Below, one piece after another: positions 15,795-25,168 of a stretch of DNA of 54,388 nt (position 1 is the first letter of the stretch; every line of letters begins with the position of its first letter). The translations under genes and the position numbers were made by a program. A model generated the notes under the pieces. It was not told the origin of the DNA. It ran no database searches and was given only the letters and a program-made list of their open reading frames with translations. Source of the DNA: JBJFCE01 sp051888775 (GTDB lineage Bacteria > Bacillota > Clostridia > Lachnospirales > Lachnospiraceae). The stretch spans positions 1-54,388 of the forward strand of contig JBJFCE010000040.1 of the NCBI GenBank assembly GCA_051888775.1. Reading direction: 5' to 3'.

Positions 15795-16976
15795 CTACAT
15801 CTCCACATGAATCACTTCATCCGTATCCAGTGCAGTCTGCACCAGCTCATCGATCTTTTCCTTCAGATTCGTTTCATGATCTTTGATAATCTTCAGATTC
15901 GGCTTTGTCACCGGATGCTTTGCAACGAAGATCGTACAGCAGTCCTCAAAAGGAAGAATGGATGTCTCATACGTATTGATCTTTTCGGAGATCGCTACAA
16001 TATCGTTTTTGTCAAATCCGATCAACGGACGATAAACAGGCATCGTACATGCATCATCCGTACATGCCAGACTGTGCATCGTCTGGGATGCCACCTGGCC
16101 GATGCTCTCTCCCGTGATCAGACCGAGGCAGTTGTTACGCTCTGCCAGAATCTGTGCAATCTTCATCATATAGCGACGCATGATGATCGTCAGTTCCTCA
16201 TGCGGACACTTCTCATAAATATATAGCTGGATATCCGTAAAGTTAATGACATGTAAGTCAATCGGTCCGGTATAACGTGAGATCAGCTTTGCCAAATCAA
16301 CCACCTTCTGCTTAGCACGTTCAGACGTATAAGGCGGCGCGTGGAAATAAACCGCATCCACATTGACGCCCCGCTTGGCAATCATATATCCTGCAACCGG
16401 AGAATCAATTCCGCCGGACAAAAGCAGCATGCCCTTGCCGTTTGTACCAAGCGGCAACCCACCCGGTCCCGGAATGATTTCGGAATAAATACAGATCCTT
16501 TCACGTATTTCAACAAACAGTTCAATCTCCGGCTGATGCACATCCACGCGAAATTCCGGGAACGCATCCAGAATCGCTGCGCCAAGCTCTGCATTGAGCT
16601 GCATGGAATCCAGCGGATAATTTTTTCTCGCCCGGCGCGCAAACACCTTGAAGGTCTTATGCTTGTCCGGATAGACCGCATCCATATAATTTACAACGTC
16701 CTTTGCAAGCTGATCAAAGCCCTCATCCTCCAGATACACAACCGGACAGATTCCGGACACGCCAAATACTGTTTTCAGATTCTCTACCGTTTCCTCATAG
16801 TCAAATTCCGACAGCGCATCCACATAGATTCTGCCCTGTGTCTTATATACTTTAAAGGTACCGTCGCATCTGCGAAGTGCATACCTGATCTGATCGACCA
16901 GTGCATCCTCAAACAGATAACGGTTCTTTCCCTTAATACCGATCTCGGCATATTTGATCAAAAAAGCTGTAAACAT
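15795..16976 (-). CDS. thiI: tRNA 4-thiouridine synthetase ThiI
   Basis: 393 residues: an N-terminal ferredoxin-like and THUMP region (about 1-165), then the PP-loop ATP pyrophosphatase domain with SGGIDSPVAGYMIAKRG. There is no C-terminal rhodanese domain, as usual in Firmicutes. ThiI activates uridine 8 of tRNA with ATP and takes sulfur from a cysteine desulfurase; it can also serve thiamine thiazole synthesis. The start at 16976 (MFTAFLIKYAEIG) has GGGAG upstream; the longer frame to 17006 adds ten residues without family support. The cysteine desulfurase gene nifS is usually directly beside thiI, but here three unrelated genes lie between. Confidence 0.94.
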   Translation of the reverse strand: MFTAFLIKYAEIGIKGKNRYLFEDALVDQIRYALRRCDGTFKVYKTQGRIYVDALSEFDYEETVENLKTVFGVSGICPVVYLEDEGFDQLAKDVVNYMDAVYPDKHKTFKVFARRARKNYPLDSMQLNAELGAAILDAFPEFRVDVHQPEIELFVEIRERICIYSEIIPGPGGLPLGTNGKGMLLLSGGIDSPVAGYMIAKRGVNVDAVYFHAPPYTSERAKQKVVDLAKLISRYTGPIDLHVINFTDIQLYIYEKCPHEELTIIMRRYMMKIAQILAERNNCLGLITGESIGQVASQTMHSLACTDDACTMPVYRPLIGFDKNDIVAISEKINTYETSILPFEDCCTIFVAKHPVTKPNLKIIKDHETNLKEKIDELVQTALDTDEVIHVEM

Positions 16977-17266
16977 AGTCTCTCCCATCCGACGTTTTGC
17001 CGTCATGTCGTATCTGCCGCTGCCTGCGGCTTGCTACCTATACTACTATACATGACCGCAGTTTCTTTCGCAAGTTCTAAGGAATGATTGAAACGAAAAT
17101 TTTGTAGCAGTCCAGTCTAAAAGAATTTTTGAGGAGCAGCAAAACACATCTCTAATATTTCAAAACCCACTCTTTTGCTTTCTCATAATCTTTCATATAT
17201 TTTCACCCTACATATACAAATATGAATCCAGCACTGCCTTTTCTCAAATTAACCAAATCATTTTAG
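16977..17266. other. 290-bp AT-rich junction with a 14-codon fragment
   Basis: No gene of normal size. On the minus strand a short frame at 17152-17196 (ATG to TAG, 14 codons, MKDYEKAKEWVLKY) follows GGGTGAAAATAT and looks like the start of a protein cut short by a stop; it may be the leftover of a gene brought in with the acetyltransferase genes next to it. Base composition becomes clearly more AT-rich from about 17080 onward, marking the boundary of the insert. Confidence 0.35.
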
Positions 17267-17776
17267 TTAATTTTCAAAGAAAAACACATCTGCCGGTGTA
17301 CCATCTTCATAATCCACATCTTTATTAGGATATTTTTCCACCAAACGATAATTTCCTTTTGTATATTCTTCAATTACATGATTCCAGAAAGAAACCGAGC
17401 CGATATTATGTGGATGTCTTTTCAACTGCCATTTTCCATGATGCCTATTCAGCACCTGAAAAACTGCTTCCTTCCCATAACCTTTTCTTCTATACTTATT
17501 CATAATAAAAAATTCTGACAGGCAAAAATCCGTGCTTTCTTCCGGAACTTCCGGATAATCACTAATAAGTATCAATCCCGCCAGTTTATCATCAACCGTA
17601 ATAAAATACGGATATCTGCTTTCTTCTTCAAAGTAACAGTCCAAATACTCATATCCATATAAACCATCCTCCTTTACATCTGTTTTCTCCCATTGAGAAA
17701 ACTCATAAAGGTATTTTTCCAGAAGATTCATCATCGTATCTCTATCTTCTTTTTTAGCTTCTATGATTTTCAACAT
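17267..17776 (-). CDS. GNAT family N-acetyltransferase
   Basis: 169 residues with the GNAT fold. The acetyl-CoA pyrophosphate loop is KYRRKGYGKEAV (about 93-104), preceded by strand FCLSEFFIM and followed by SVSFWNHVIEEYT. The acceptor substrate is not evident. GGAG precedes the ATG by eight bases. It is the last of three AT-rich minus-strand genes inserted between nifS and thiI. Codon use is more A- and T-ending than in the flanking genes, which suggests transfer. Confidence 0.85.
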   Translation of the reverse strand: MLKIIEAKKEDRDTMMNLLEKYLYEFSQWEKTDVKEDGLYGYEYLDCYFEEESRYPYFITVDDKLAGLILISDYPEVPEESTDFCLSEFFIMNKYRRKGYGKEAVFQVLNRHHGKWQLKRHPHNIGSVSFWNHVIEEYTKGNYRLVEKYPNKDVDYEDGTPADVFFFEN

Positions 17777-17851
17777 TGAAACATCTCCGTTCTATTCCGA
17801 TTTTGTCTTATTCTCCCAGTTGGATTTCCGTCATATGCGCAAACCGGAATC

Positions 17852-18289
17852 TTACAGGTCTTTCGTTCGAAAATAGTCCTGTTCGTCTTCTCCGATAATT
17901 GTAAAGCCAAGTTTTTCGTATAGTTTTCCTGCAGCAGCATTAGTTTTACGATGACCAAGATTGACTCTCGTTACATTGTAATCATTCTTCAAAATATCAA
18001 TCGCAATAGCCATTGCCTGTTCAGCGTAATGATTTCCCTGATAGTTTGCATCTATCATAAGGGGGTTAATAAATCCCGAAATGCCGTCCTCATCATAGCC
18101 CAGACCGATCAGACCGACAATGCTTTCATCGCGCATTATAGCATAGAGGGTAGTATGCTCTTCATATCTGCTTATTCCGAACCAATAAATATTGGGAATC
18201 GGAAAGATATTCCTTTGCTGCTCTGAAACCGACAGATTTGCTGTTTCAAGCCAGTTGTCCTTATTCAGTTCTCTTAAATGTATTCTCAT
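17852..18289 (-). CDS. GNAT acetyltransferase, diamine/spermidine type-like
   Basis: 145 residues with features of polyamine-type GNATs: WLETANLSVSEQQRNIFPIPN near the N terminus (related enzymes carry Q-x-x-F and N-x-x-S here), an acetyl-CoA loop at about 82-92 (DANYQGNHYAEQA), and NAAAGKLYEKLGF near the end. It may acetylate a small amine such as spermidine; this is by resemblance only. GGGAG precedes the ATG. It lies 52 nt downstream of the cysteine-rich protein gene and 76 nt upstream of the second GNAT gene. Confidence 0.8.
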   Translation of the reverse strand: MRIHLRELNKDNWLETANLSVSEQQRNIFPIPNIYWFGISRYEEHTTLYAIMRDESIVGLIGLGYDEDGISGFINPLMIDANYQGNHYAEQAMAIAIDILKNDYNVTRVNLGHRKTNAAAGKLYEKLGFTIIGEDEQDYFRTKDL

Positions 18290-18340
18290 AAAATACTCCC
18301 GTTTCTAACTTTGTACAGTGAATAACCCGGAATATATCGC

Positions 18341-18865
18341 TCAATTTTTTTCAAAGCCGGAAATTTCAAACGTGCATTCAGCCGCTCCATTGGTAATCGT
18401 ATCGACTATTTTAACGGTAACATTTTTTTCAAAAACCTCGGAGAACAATTTCAAATACCAGCCGGCAGAACATTCACAATAGTTTTTATTTATGTTCTCA
18501 ATTTTTTTAGGGATATTACAATAGCATTTTTTGTACACGGCTATTATTTTGTCACCGGACATATGTAAATTCTTTCCACCGATATCCGCCTCGTTAAGAA
18601 GCGTTAAAAACTCCGTAATGTCGTTCGATTTTGCATATAATTTCCTGGCTGTTTTAACAGCATTTGCAGATAAGCAGCAACCTCCGCATTTACGCATTGT
18701 GTCAGTCATACAGATATCCTTTATTTCAGCGGTATTCAGAATATCATTAATATATCTTGCCTGTTTAAGCGGGGTTGCTTTTTCATCAATCGTTCCGATC
18801 TCAGAGCAAACTGCATCAGCATTTTCCTTGTCCATATTCTCTATGACTCTTTTTGCTTTATTCAT
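18341..18865 (-). CDS. Cysteine-rich protein, DUF6144/V4R-like, function unknown
   Basis: 174 residues with eight or more cysteines in a metal-ligand-like arrangement: MRKCGGCCLSANAVK, KKCYCNIPKK, and NYCECSAGWY, then a C-terminal FEKNVTVKIVDTITNGAAECTFEI. The last part resembles the V4R-type small-molecule or metal binding fold (a closing segment of VxVxxTxxxGxxxCxF form), and the whole resembles the DUF6144 group; this is a pattern judgement. Related proteins are often near GNAT or MarR genes in Clostridia. GGGAG precedes the ATG. It is the first gene of the three-gene AT-rich insert and starts after the nifS terminator. Confidence 0.6.
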   Translation of the reverse strand: MNKAKRVIENMDKENADAVCSEIGTIDEKATPLKQARYINDILNTAEIKDICMTDTMRKCGGCCLSANAVKTARKLYAKSNDITEFLTLLNEADIGGKNLHMSGDKIIAVYKKCYCNIPKKIENINKNYCECSAGWYLKLFSEVFEKNVTVKIVDTITNGAAECTFEISGFEKN

Positions 18866-18930
18866 ATCCGTACTCCCGTCTTATAGATTGCGTATTCCTT
18901 ATAATAATGCACCAAATAAGGTCATCATAT

Positions 18931-18964
18931 AAAGGACATGGTCGCAAACACAACCATGTCCTTT
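18931..18964 (-). terminator. Terminator of nifS
   Basis: A 12-bp perfect stem (18931-18942 with 18953-18964) with a ten-base loop, followed on the minus strand by a short U-rich stretch. It separates nifS from the AT-rich insert. Confidence 0.75.
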
Positions 18965-18990
18965 GCTCCACATCATGCTGTATGCACTGT

Positions 18991-20148
18991 TTACCGTCTT
19001 GTATATCTGCGCAGTCTCGGAATGCACTCGGAAAGCACCTCCAGACAGTAGTCCAGTTCCTCTTTGGTGGTAAAGACGGAAAAGCTGAAGCGCACCGTAG
19101 AATCCAGCAGTTCCTTTTCCACGCCGACCGCCTGTAATGTTGCGGATGGTGTTGCTTTATGGGCGGAGCAGGCACTTCCGGCAGAAATATAGATACCGTG
19201 ACTTTCCAGCTCGTGTAACAGCACCTCTGCGCGGATTCCTCTGACAGATACGCTTACTACATGCGGTGCACTGTCCCTTCCGGTCAGCCCGTTTACGCGC
19301 ACCTCCGGAAGCGCGGATACACCCTTTACAAAATATTCCTTCAGATCATACATCCGGTCGATATCCTGATCGAGGTTCCGGTAAATCTCTTCCACTGCTT
19401 TTCCCATTCCGGCAATCCCCGGCACATTCTCCGTTCCGGAACGCATACCGCCCTGCTGCCCGCCGCCGAACAGGATCGGTCTGATCTTGACTTTTTCGTT
19501 TACATATAAGAAACCGATACCTTTCGGTCCGTGGATTTTGTGGCTGCTGACAGATAACAGGTCGATTCCCATCCGTTTCGGATAGATATGACATTTGCCA
19601 TAGCCCTGTACTGCGTCCACATGGAACAGTGTACCCGGATTGATACGCTTGATCAGCGCTCCCGCCTCGGCAATCGGCATCAAAGAGCCGATCTCGTTAT
19701 TGGTATGCATAATGGATACCAGAATCGTTCCGGAAGTCATCGCATTCTCCAGATCGGACAGGCGGATCCTGCCGTATTCATCCACGGGCAGATAGGTCAC
19801 CTCAAAGCCCTGCTGCTCCAGATATTTCATTGTCTGAAGGATCGCCGGATGCTCGATCGCCGTTGTGATCAGATGTCTGCCTGAGCGATAATTTGCCATC
19901 GCCACACCGATCAGTGCCAGATTGTCAGATTCCGTTCCGCCTGATGTGAACAGGATCTCTTTTTCATTCACCTTTAAACTTTTGGCGATCTGTTCTTTGG
20001 CATAGCGGACATACTTTTCTGCCTCTACACCTTTTGTATGCATGCTGGACGGATTTCCGTAATCCTCCCGCATGACTTTATCCACAACCGCAGCAACACT
20101 GTCAAAGCACTTTGTTGTTGCAGAATTATCAAAATAACATTCCATCAT
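18991..20148 (-). CDS. Cysteine desulfurase (NifS/IscS family)
   Basis: 385 residues of fold type I PLP enzyme. The PLP lysine is in SVSSHKIHGPKGIGFLY; the catalytic cysteine is in the loop SAGSACSAHKATPS; the N terminus is YFDNSATTKC. It takes sulfur from L-cysteine for ThiI-dependent tRNA thiolation and possibly iron-sulfur assembly. The N-terminal segment and the short loop fit the IscS/NifS-like enzymes paired with thiI in Clostridia. It follows rsmE by 68 nt and ends in its own terminator. A partner thiI lies two kilobases downstream instead of adjacent. Confidence 0.93.
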   Translation of the reverse strand: MMECYFDNSATTKCFDSVAAVVDKVMREDYGNPSSMHTKGVEAEKYVRYAKEQIAKSLKVNEKEILFTSGGTESDNLALIGVAMANYRSGRHLITTAIEHPAILQTMKYLEQQGFEVTYLPVDEYGRIRLSDLENAMTSGTILVSIMHTNNEIGSLMPIAEAGALIKRINPGTLFHVDAVQGYGKCHIYPKRMGIDLLSVSSHKIHGPKGIGFLYVNEKVKIRPILFGGGQQGGMRSGTENVPGIAGMGKAVEEIYRNLDQDIDRMYDLKEYFVKGVSALPEVRVNGLTGRDSAPHVVSVSVRGIRAEVLLHELESHGIYISAGSACSAHKATPSATLQAVGVEKELLDSTVRFSFSVFTTKEELDYCLEVLSECIPRLRRYTRR

Positions 20149-20216
20149 TGTTGTTTTTTCTCGCCTCGATTATCACTTGTTCTTATATATTAGTATATTC
20201 CGCTTTCACCCGGTTG

Positions 20217-20969
20217 CTACTCATCCGACTCCAGCTGATACATGATCCATGCCATAACGGTCATCCCGGCAGTCTCTGTCCGAAGGATCCGTTTGCCAAG
20301 CGTGATCGGCGTAATACCGCACGCCATGGCTGCTTCGATCTCTTCCTCGGCAAATCCGCCCTCCGGTCCGATAAAGACCGCAACATCCTGCTCCGGTCGG
20401 ATCGCCCCGATCAGTTCCTTTGTCTGCGCCATGCCGCCGGCAAGCTCATACGGAATCAGTCTAACATCCATCTCTGCCGCCCTTTGCAACGCATCCTCTA
20501 AACAAAGCACACTGCTGACCTGCGGAATCACCTTACGCTTACTCTGCTTGGCAGCCGCTTCCGAAATCGCATTCCAACGGGCAAGTTTCCCGGCTTCTTT
20601 TTTTGCATCCAGCTTCACAACACAACGCGACATCGCTACGGGAATAATCTCGTATACGCCAAGCTCTACCGCCTTCTGGATGATCAGCTCCATCTTGTCT
20701 GCTTTTGGAAGCCCCTGAAACAAATGCACCCTTGCCGGAAGCTCCATGCCGTCCTCTTTAATAAAGCGTAGTTCGCACACCACTTGATCCTGCGTATGGG
20801 AAAGCATACTGCATCGATATTCTTTTCCGTCCGAGCCGTTACTGACCGCAAACTCCTCGCCCGGCTTCATCCGAAGCACATTTACAATATGATTCACATC
20901 ACTACCTGTGATCAGCACACGCCTGTGCTCTGCATCGATCTGCTCCGGAGATACAAAAAACTGGTACAT
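20217..20969 (-). CDS. rsmE: 16S rRNA m3U1498 methyltransferase RsmE
   Basis: 250 residues: N-terminal PUA-like domain (MYQFFVSPEQI), then a SPOUT trefoil-knot domain with IGPEGGFAEEEIEAA and LGKRILRTETA, which bind S-adenosylmethionine. It methylates N3 of U1498 in 16S rRNA within the 30S particle. The frame extends to 21014 but overlaps prmA; GGAG five bases before the ATG at 20969 decides the start. It lies 11 nt after prmA, the common prmA-rsmE pair. Confidence 0.94.
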   Translation of the reverse strand: MYQFFVSPEQIDAEHRRVLITGSDVNHIVNVLRMKPGEEFAVSNGSDGKEYRCSMLSHTQDQVVCELRFIKEDGMELPARVHLFQGLPKADKMELIIQKAVELGVYEIIPVAMSRCVVKLDAKKEAGKLARWNAISEAAAKQSKRKVIPQVSSVLCLEDALQRAAEMDVRLIPYELAGGMAQTKELIGAIRPEQDVAVFIGPEGGFAEEEIEAAMACGITPITLGKRILRTETAGMTVMAWIMYQLESDE

Positions 20970-20980
20970 ACCTGCTCCTT

Positions 20981-21970
20981 TTATTGCGGCTTTCTGCCTG
21001 TGACATTCACCCATTCACCCTGATAAGTGACGGCATCGATCTCAAGTCCTGCCGCTTTCATTGCTTCCTGCACAAGCTCTTCCTTGCCCTGAATGATACC
21101 GGAAGTAATATAGTAGGCACCCGGCTTCATCTGATGTACGATTACCGGAGTCAGCGGTACGAGCACATCTGCCAGAATGTTTGCCGCAACAATATCATAC
21201 TTCTCATAGCCGACCTGATTCTGAATCTCTTTCTCGGTAATGATATTACCGATCAGCACTTCAAAATCCTTCGGGTCGATATGATTTGCTTCCATATTCT
21301 CCTTCGTTGCCTCGATCGCACAGGGATCTAAGTCCGTTCCTACCACAGCCTTTGCCCCATACATCAACGCAAGGATTCCTAAGATCCCGCTGCCTGTTCC
21401 GACATCGAGCATGACCGTATCGGGTGTCAGATGCTTCTTGATCTGACGGATACATAACTGTGTCGTCTCATGCATCCCCGTTCCGAATGCCGTACCCGGA
21501 TCAATATGCAGGATCATCTTGTCCCGATCCTCCGGCTTCACTTCCTCCCACGAAGGAATGACGAGCAGATCATCAATATAGAACTGGTGAAAATACTGCT
21601 TCCAGTTATTGATCCAGTCAATATCCTCGGTCTCATCCACCGTAATGCTGCCCTCGCCGATATCCATAAACTGACGCAAAGAATCAAGCTCCTCGGTGAC
21701 CTTTTCCATAATGGCTTCCCGTGTTGTCACTTCCTCATTCAGCACGAGACTTCCATCCTCTTTTTCCTCTACAAAAAAGCTTAAATATGCGATGCCGTCA
21801 TCCTCCGGGCAGTCCGGCAGGATATCCACGAACATCTGCTCCTTTTCAAGCGCGGTTAAAGGGATCTTGTCCTCGATCTGTGCGCCCTCCAGCCCGATAT
21901 CATATAAGGTGCTGATGATAATATCCTCAGCCTCTGCCAAAGTCTTGATTCTGAATTTTATCCACTTCAT
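20981..21970 (-). CDS. prmA: Ribosomal protein L11 methyltransferase
   Basis: 329 residues. The N-terminal L11-recognition domain (MKWIKFRIKTLAEAEDIIISTLYDIG) is followed by a class I methyltransferase core with motif I MLDVGTGSGILGI, LDPGTAFGTGMHETT ahead of it, and VAANILADVL. It trimethylates amino groups of ribosomal protein L11. AAAGGA precedes the ATG. In many Firmicutes it follows dnaJ; here a block of about 5.7 kb separates them. Confidence 0.94.
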   Translation of the reverse strand: MKWIKFRIKTLAEAEDIIISTLYDIGLEGAQIEDKIPLTALEKEQMFVDILPDCPEDDGIAYLSFFVEEKEDGSLVLNEEVTTREAIMEKVTEELDSLRQFMDIGEGSITVDETEDIDWINNWKQYFHQFYIDDLLVIPSWEEVKPEDRDKMILHIDPGTAFGTGMHETTQLCIRQIKKHLTPDTVMLDVGTGSGILGILALMYGAKAVVGTDLDPCAIEATKENMEANHIDPKDFEVLIGNIITEKEIQNQVGYEKYDIVAANILADVLVPLTPVIVHQMKPGAYYITSGIIQGKEELVQEAMKAAGLEIDAVTYQGEWVNVTGRKPQ

Positions 21971-22074
21971 CCGATTGATCCTTTCCGGTGGCTATCGTAT
22001 AGCTGCCACAAACAGTAGTATACCGTTCCGGCTCCTGCTTTAGCAGAACTAAAAACAGGCTCCCTGCCATGGGA

Positions 22075-24519
22075 TTACAAATATGACTCATAACAACACC
22101 CGGTTATTTCATAGCCATAACTGTTGTTGACAGGACGTAACCATAATTCGATATAGCCGGTTACTACTTCTCCATCCCAAACTTCTTCGACATAAAACTT
22201 CCATGCGCCATCTTCTTCATACATTCCACCATAATATGGTCCAGATATACTTCCTATTGGTGTCATATAAGTTATAATTTTTCCATTTTCATAATATGCT
22301 CCAGAATCACTATCATCTCCGCGTAATTCTCCTCTGGTTAATGTGGTCAGATCATATTCCATACCAAACAATTCTTTCAGCATGCAACGAACCTCTTCTG
22401 CATCCACCTGATATAAAGTATAGTAGCCTACTCCATCAATTGAACTTTCACCAAGATACTCGCTATGGCCATGATATACTCTCCATAAAAATCCAGACAT
22501 ATTTTCCTTTACCTTCTGTCCTATCTCCCAAACATCGTAATCACCCTCTACCTCACCATAATCACCTCCATATTCAAATATATATCTACCCAAACTCTTA
22601 TAGGTTGCATATGCAATATCGGTCAGTTCTTCGATGTCATCTGCTGTCAACGTCAGTGTCTCAGGCTCCACATAATCCGCATAATATTGCGTATCAAGTG
22701 TCTGTTTAACCAGCTGCGTTGTATCCTGAATCAACCAGTCCTCTATTCCCTGCTGTCTGATATGCTCTGCAATGATTTCCTCAATCTGAGTATGCGTGTA
22801 TAGCTGGTAGCCAAAGTTTGCACAAAAAGCGCTTGCCTCCTCATATCCGGCTCTACCCTCATTCATATCGTCTTCATATACCAGATAGTAGCTGTCTGCA
22901 ACCTTGTAAGAACAAAGTCCCATATCCGGAACGCTTACGCCAAGATCCCGGAAATCAACACCGTCACTATAAAACGGTTCCATATAGCTTGTGATTTCCC
23001 CTTCTTCGTCACATTCATATATGGCTACTGCGTTTCCCTCTGCATCTAATACTGTCTGTGCATACATATGGGACGCAGCGCCATTGGATCCATCACCATT
23101 TACCACACCATAATAAGATACACCGGTATAACTTCTCGCCCAAGTTTCAAATTCATAGCATACGCTCAGCGTTGTTCCGTCATACCGAAGAACATACTCC
23201 CATGTGCTGTCATCACCCGATTCATAGATATCCATTCCGACAAATGTGACCAACAGTTCCTGCACATTGTCTGCACCAAGATCCAAATATGCATAGGTAA
23301 TCTCATCCACATATCCGTTCCACATATCTACCGGAACGAACTCCGGCAACAGATCCGTAAGATATCTTCCATCCGCAGTTGCATACTCGCCTCTTAGAAA
23401 TGCCGTATATACCTCCAGTGCTTCCTCATTCCGTGCATAGCTGTCATCCTTTTTATCACGGGTTGCCCACGCATAATCTGTCAGATCATAGATATAATCT
23501 TCCAGTTCAAAGGCTTCTCCCTGATATAGATAAACCGGACTCCATAAGGCTGCCGTTTCTGACGCGTCCGCCTTCTCATGGTACAGTAAACCGTCTGCAG
23601 TATAGATGCTGACCGTAAGCCCGTCTGACTCCATAGTACTGTTTGTCCCCTGTGACAGGCTCGCACCGTCACGTACATAGACCGTATAAATCCCGGCAGT
23701 ATAATCTCCGAGATAAATCAACTCATACCCCTCTTCACCACTATTATCACAATACAAAAAACTGCCGGTATCATCCACGGCACTCGTGATATTGATATAC
23801 TGATCTGTCTGGGCATTATACACGCACAGATCCAGATCCCTGTCAGAATCCCACTCAATTAGAACATAGGATTTTCGATCCGTCAAAACAGGAAGCATAT
23901 GTTCCACTATATTCATCTCGGTGCCGCTTACTGTCAGATTCTCATGGCCGCTGTAATAACCGCCCGCTTCCCAGCACAGAGTATACTCTCCTGCCGCAAC
24001 ATTCGTCTGTGCCGTTCCATCTGCCTGAGTCGTAAGTTCACTGATCACTTCTCCGTCAGGATTATCATAACCGCTTGTCAGAAATACCCGGACATCAGAC
24101 AGTCCTTCATTGTAGATGACCTCACGGAAGCATAAGGACAGCTTCGCTACCGGCTCCCCTTCTGCCGTACCCGCCTGCGTACCGTCCTCTCCTATTGTCT
24201 CTTTTCCTGCAAGATCAACATCCTGATCTTCGGTATTCTTTCCCTTGCCTCCGAGAATCACAATGACCAGAACGATGATCGCAATCACACCTGCTGCCGC
24301 GCCTCCGAGAATGCCCCATTTCTTGCCATTCCCTGATTGTGGTTTCATCTGCACTTGCGGCTGCTCTGCCTTAACATCTGCCGTCTCCGTCTGAATATAC
24401 GCCGGTTCTGCCTGAAGCGGCTGCTCTGCTCTGGCATCCATATAAACGATCTTTGCACCACACTGCGTGCAGAACAACATATCATCCTTTAATTCTTTTC
24501 CACATTTTGTACAAAACAT
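22075..24519 (-). CDS. Zinc-ribbon membrane protein with large extracellular region
   Basis: 814 residues. An N-terminal zinc ribbon has two CxxC pairs (residues 3-6 and 17-20: FCTKCGKE, FCTQCGAK). A polar linker and one transmembrane helix (about 68-91) follow, then an acidic, Tyr-rich region of about 720 residues that would be outside. The first outer part (about 120-220) looks like a carboxypeptidase-regulatory-like or Ig fold (VFLTSGYDNPDGEVISEL). The rest is not recognised. Cytosolic zinc ribbon plus outside domains is common among Lachnospiraceae envelope proteins of unknown role. GGAGGTAATT precedes the ATG at 24519. It is the third of three related genes in this block. Confidence 0.7.
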   Translation of the reverse strand: MFCTKCGKELKDDMLFCTQCGAKIVYMDARAEQPLQAEPAYIQTETADVKAEQPQVQMKPQSGNGKKWGILGGAAAGVIAIIVLVIVILGGKGKNTEDQDVDLAGKETIGEDGTQAGTAEGEPVAKLSLCFREVIYNEGLSDVRVFLTSGYDNPDGEVISELTTQADGTAQTNVAAGEYTLCWEAGGYYSGHENLTVSGTEMNIVEHMLPVLTDRKSYVLIEWDSDRDLDLCVYNAQTDQYINITSAVDDTGSFLYCDNSGEEGYELIYLGDYTAGIYTVYVRDGASLSQGTNSTMESDGLTVSIYTADGLLYHEKADASETAALWSPVYLYQGEAFELEDYIYDLTDYAWATRDKKDDSYARNEEALEVYTAFLRGEYATADGRYLTDLLPEFVPVDMWNGYVDEITYAYLDLGADNVQELLVTFVGMDIYESGDDSTWEYVLRYDGTTLSVCYEFETWARSYTGVSYYGVVNGDGSNGAASHMYAQTVLDAEGNAVAIYECDEEGEITSYMEPFYSDGVDFRDLGVSVPDMGLCSYKVADSYYLVYEDDMNEGRAGYEEASAFCANFGYQLYTHTQIEEIIAEHIRQQGIEDWLIQDTTQLVKQTLDTQYYADYVEPETLTLTADDIEELTDIAYATYKSLGRYIFEYGGDYGEVEGDYDVWEIGQKVKENMSGFLWRVYHGHSEYLGESSIDGVGYYTLYQVDAEEVRCMLKELFGMEYDLTTLTRGELRGDDSDSGAYYENGKIITYMTPIGSISGPYYGGMYEEDGAWKFYVEEVWDGEVVTGYIELWLRPVNNSYGYEITGCCYESYL

Positions 24520-24625
24520 AATTACCTCCACTTTTTCCAAAGCCCCTGCGCTGCTTCTGCGTCAGGCTCTGCAATAGCACCCTTATAATATTCATACCCG
24601 AATTATTCAGCCATGACAAATATGC

Positions 24626-25168
24626 TTATGACCGCCGACTCAAAATCGCCTGTCGTAGATATGCAAACTCCTGCGGTGTGATACTTTTTTGGGGTATACA
24701 GATCCGCTTAGTAAGAAATGAGATCTCCACGACCTTCTTTTTAGAAAAGAAATATATAACCGCCAGAATCAGGCATATCCCTGCCACACCATACATTATA
24801 TAATCAAGCCACTCCGGCAAAGTCACTGCTTGATGAATCCATTTCAGATAGTCATTCGCCTTATCCGTCCACTCACTCAGTTTATCAAGTACTGTTTTTA
24901 ACAGTATCAGAGCCGCTCCTCCAAATACAAACGCAACGCCTTTCCGGTATGAGCGTTTTGTCAGATAACCCATACCGATAAAGTCTTTGATATATGCCAT
25001 ATCTGCCTCTGTTTTGCAACGGTAAAAATCATAATCCTTCAGATACCAGAATTTTCCCCTAAACAGCACCCTGTCAGACAGAACCTGAATATCACATGCC
25101 CGCTGTTCGTTTTGCGGCAAATAGCAATATACTGCCTGTTCATTTCCGGTCTGTTGATTCATTTTCAT
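24626..25168 (-). CDS. Membrane protein of unknown function
   Basis: 180 residues with two hydrophobic helices (about 77-93 and 120-140) and a polar segment between them. The N-terminal 75 residues contain VLFRGKFWYLKDYDFYRC and TKRSYRKG, and the C-terminal segment ITPQEFAYLRQAIL is likely cytosolic. I do not recognise the family; short bacterial PH-like proteins linked to zinc-ribbon genes have a similar layout. Its start overlaps the end of the upstream zinc-ribbon gene by 29 nt, indicating translational coupling. AAAGGAAA precedes the ATG. Confidence 0.6.
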   Translation of the reverse strand: MKMNQQTGNEQAVYCYLPQNEQRACDIQVLSDRVLFRGKFWYLKDYDFYRCKTEADMAYIKDFIGMGYLTKRSYRKGVAFVFGGAALILLKTVLDKLSEWTDKANDYLKWIHQAVTLPEWLDYIMYGVAGICLILAVIYFFSKKKVVEISFLTKRICIPQKSITPQEFAYLRQAILSRRS

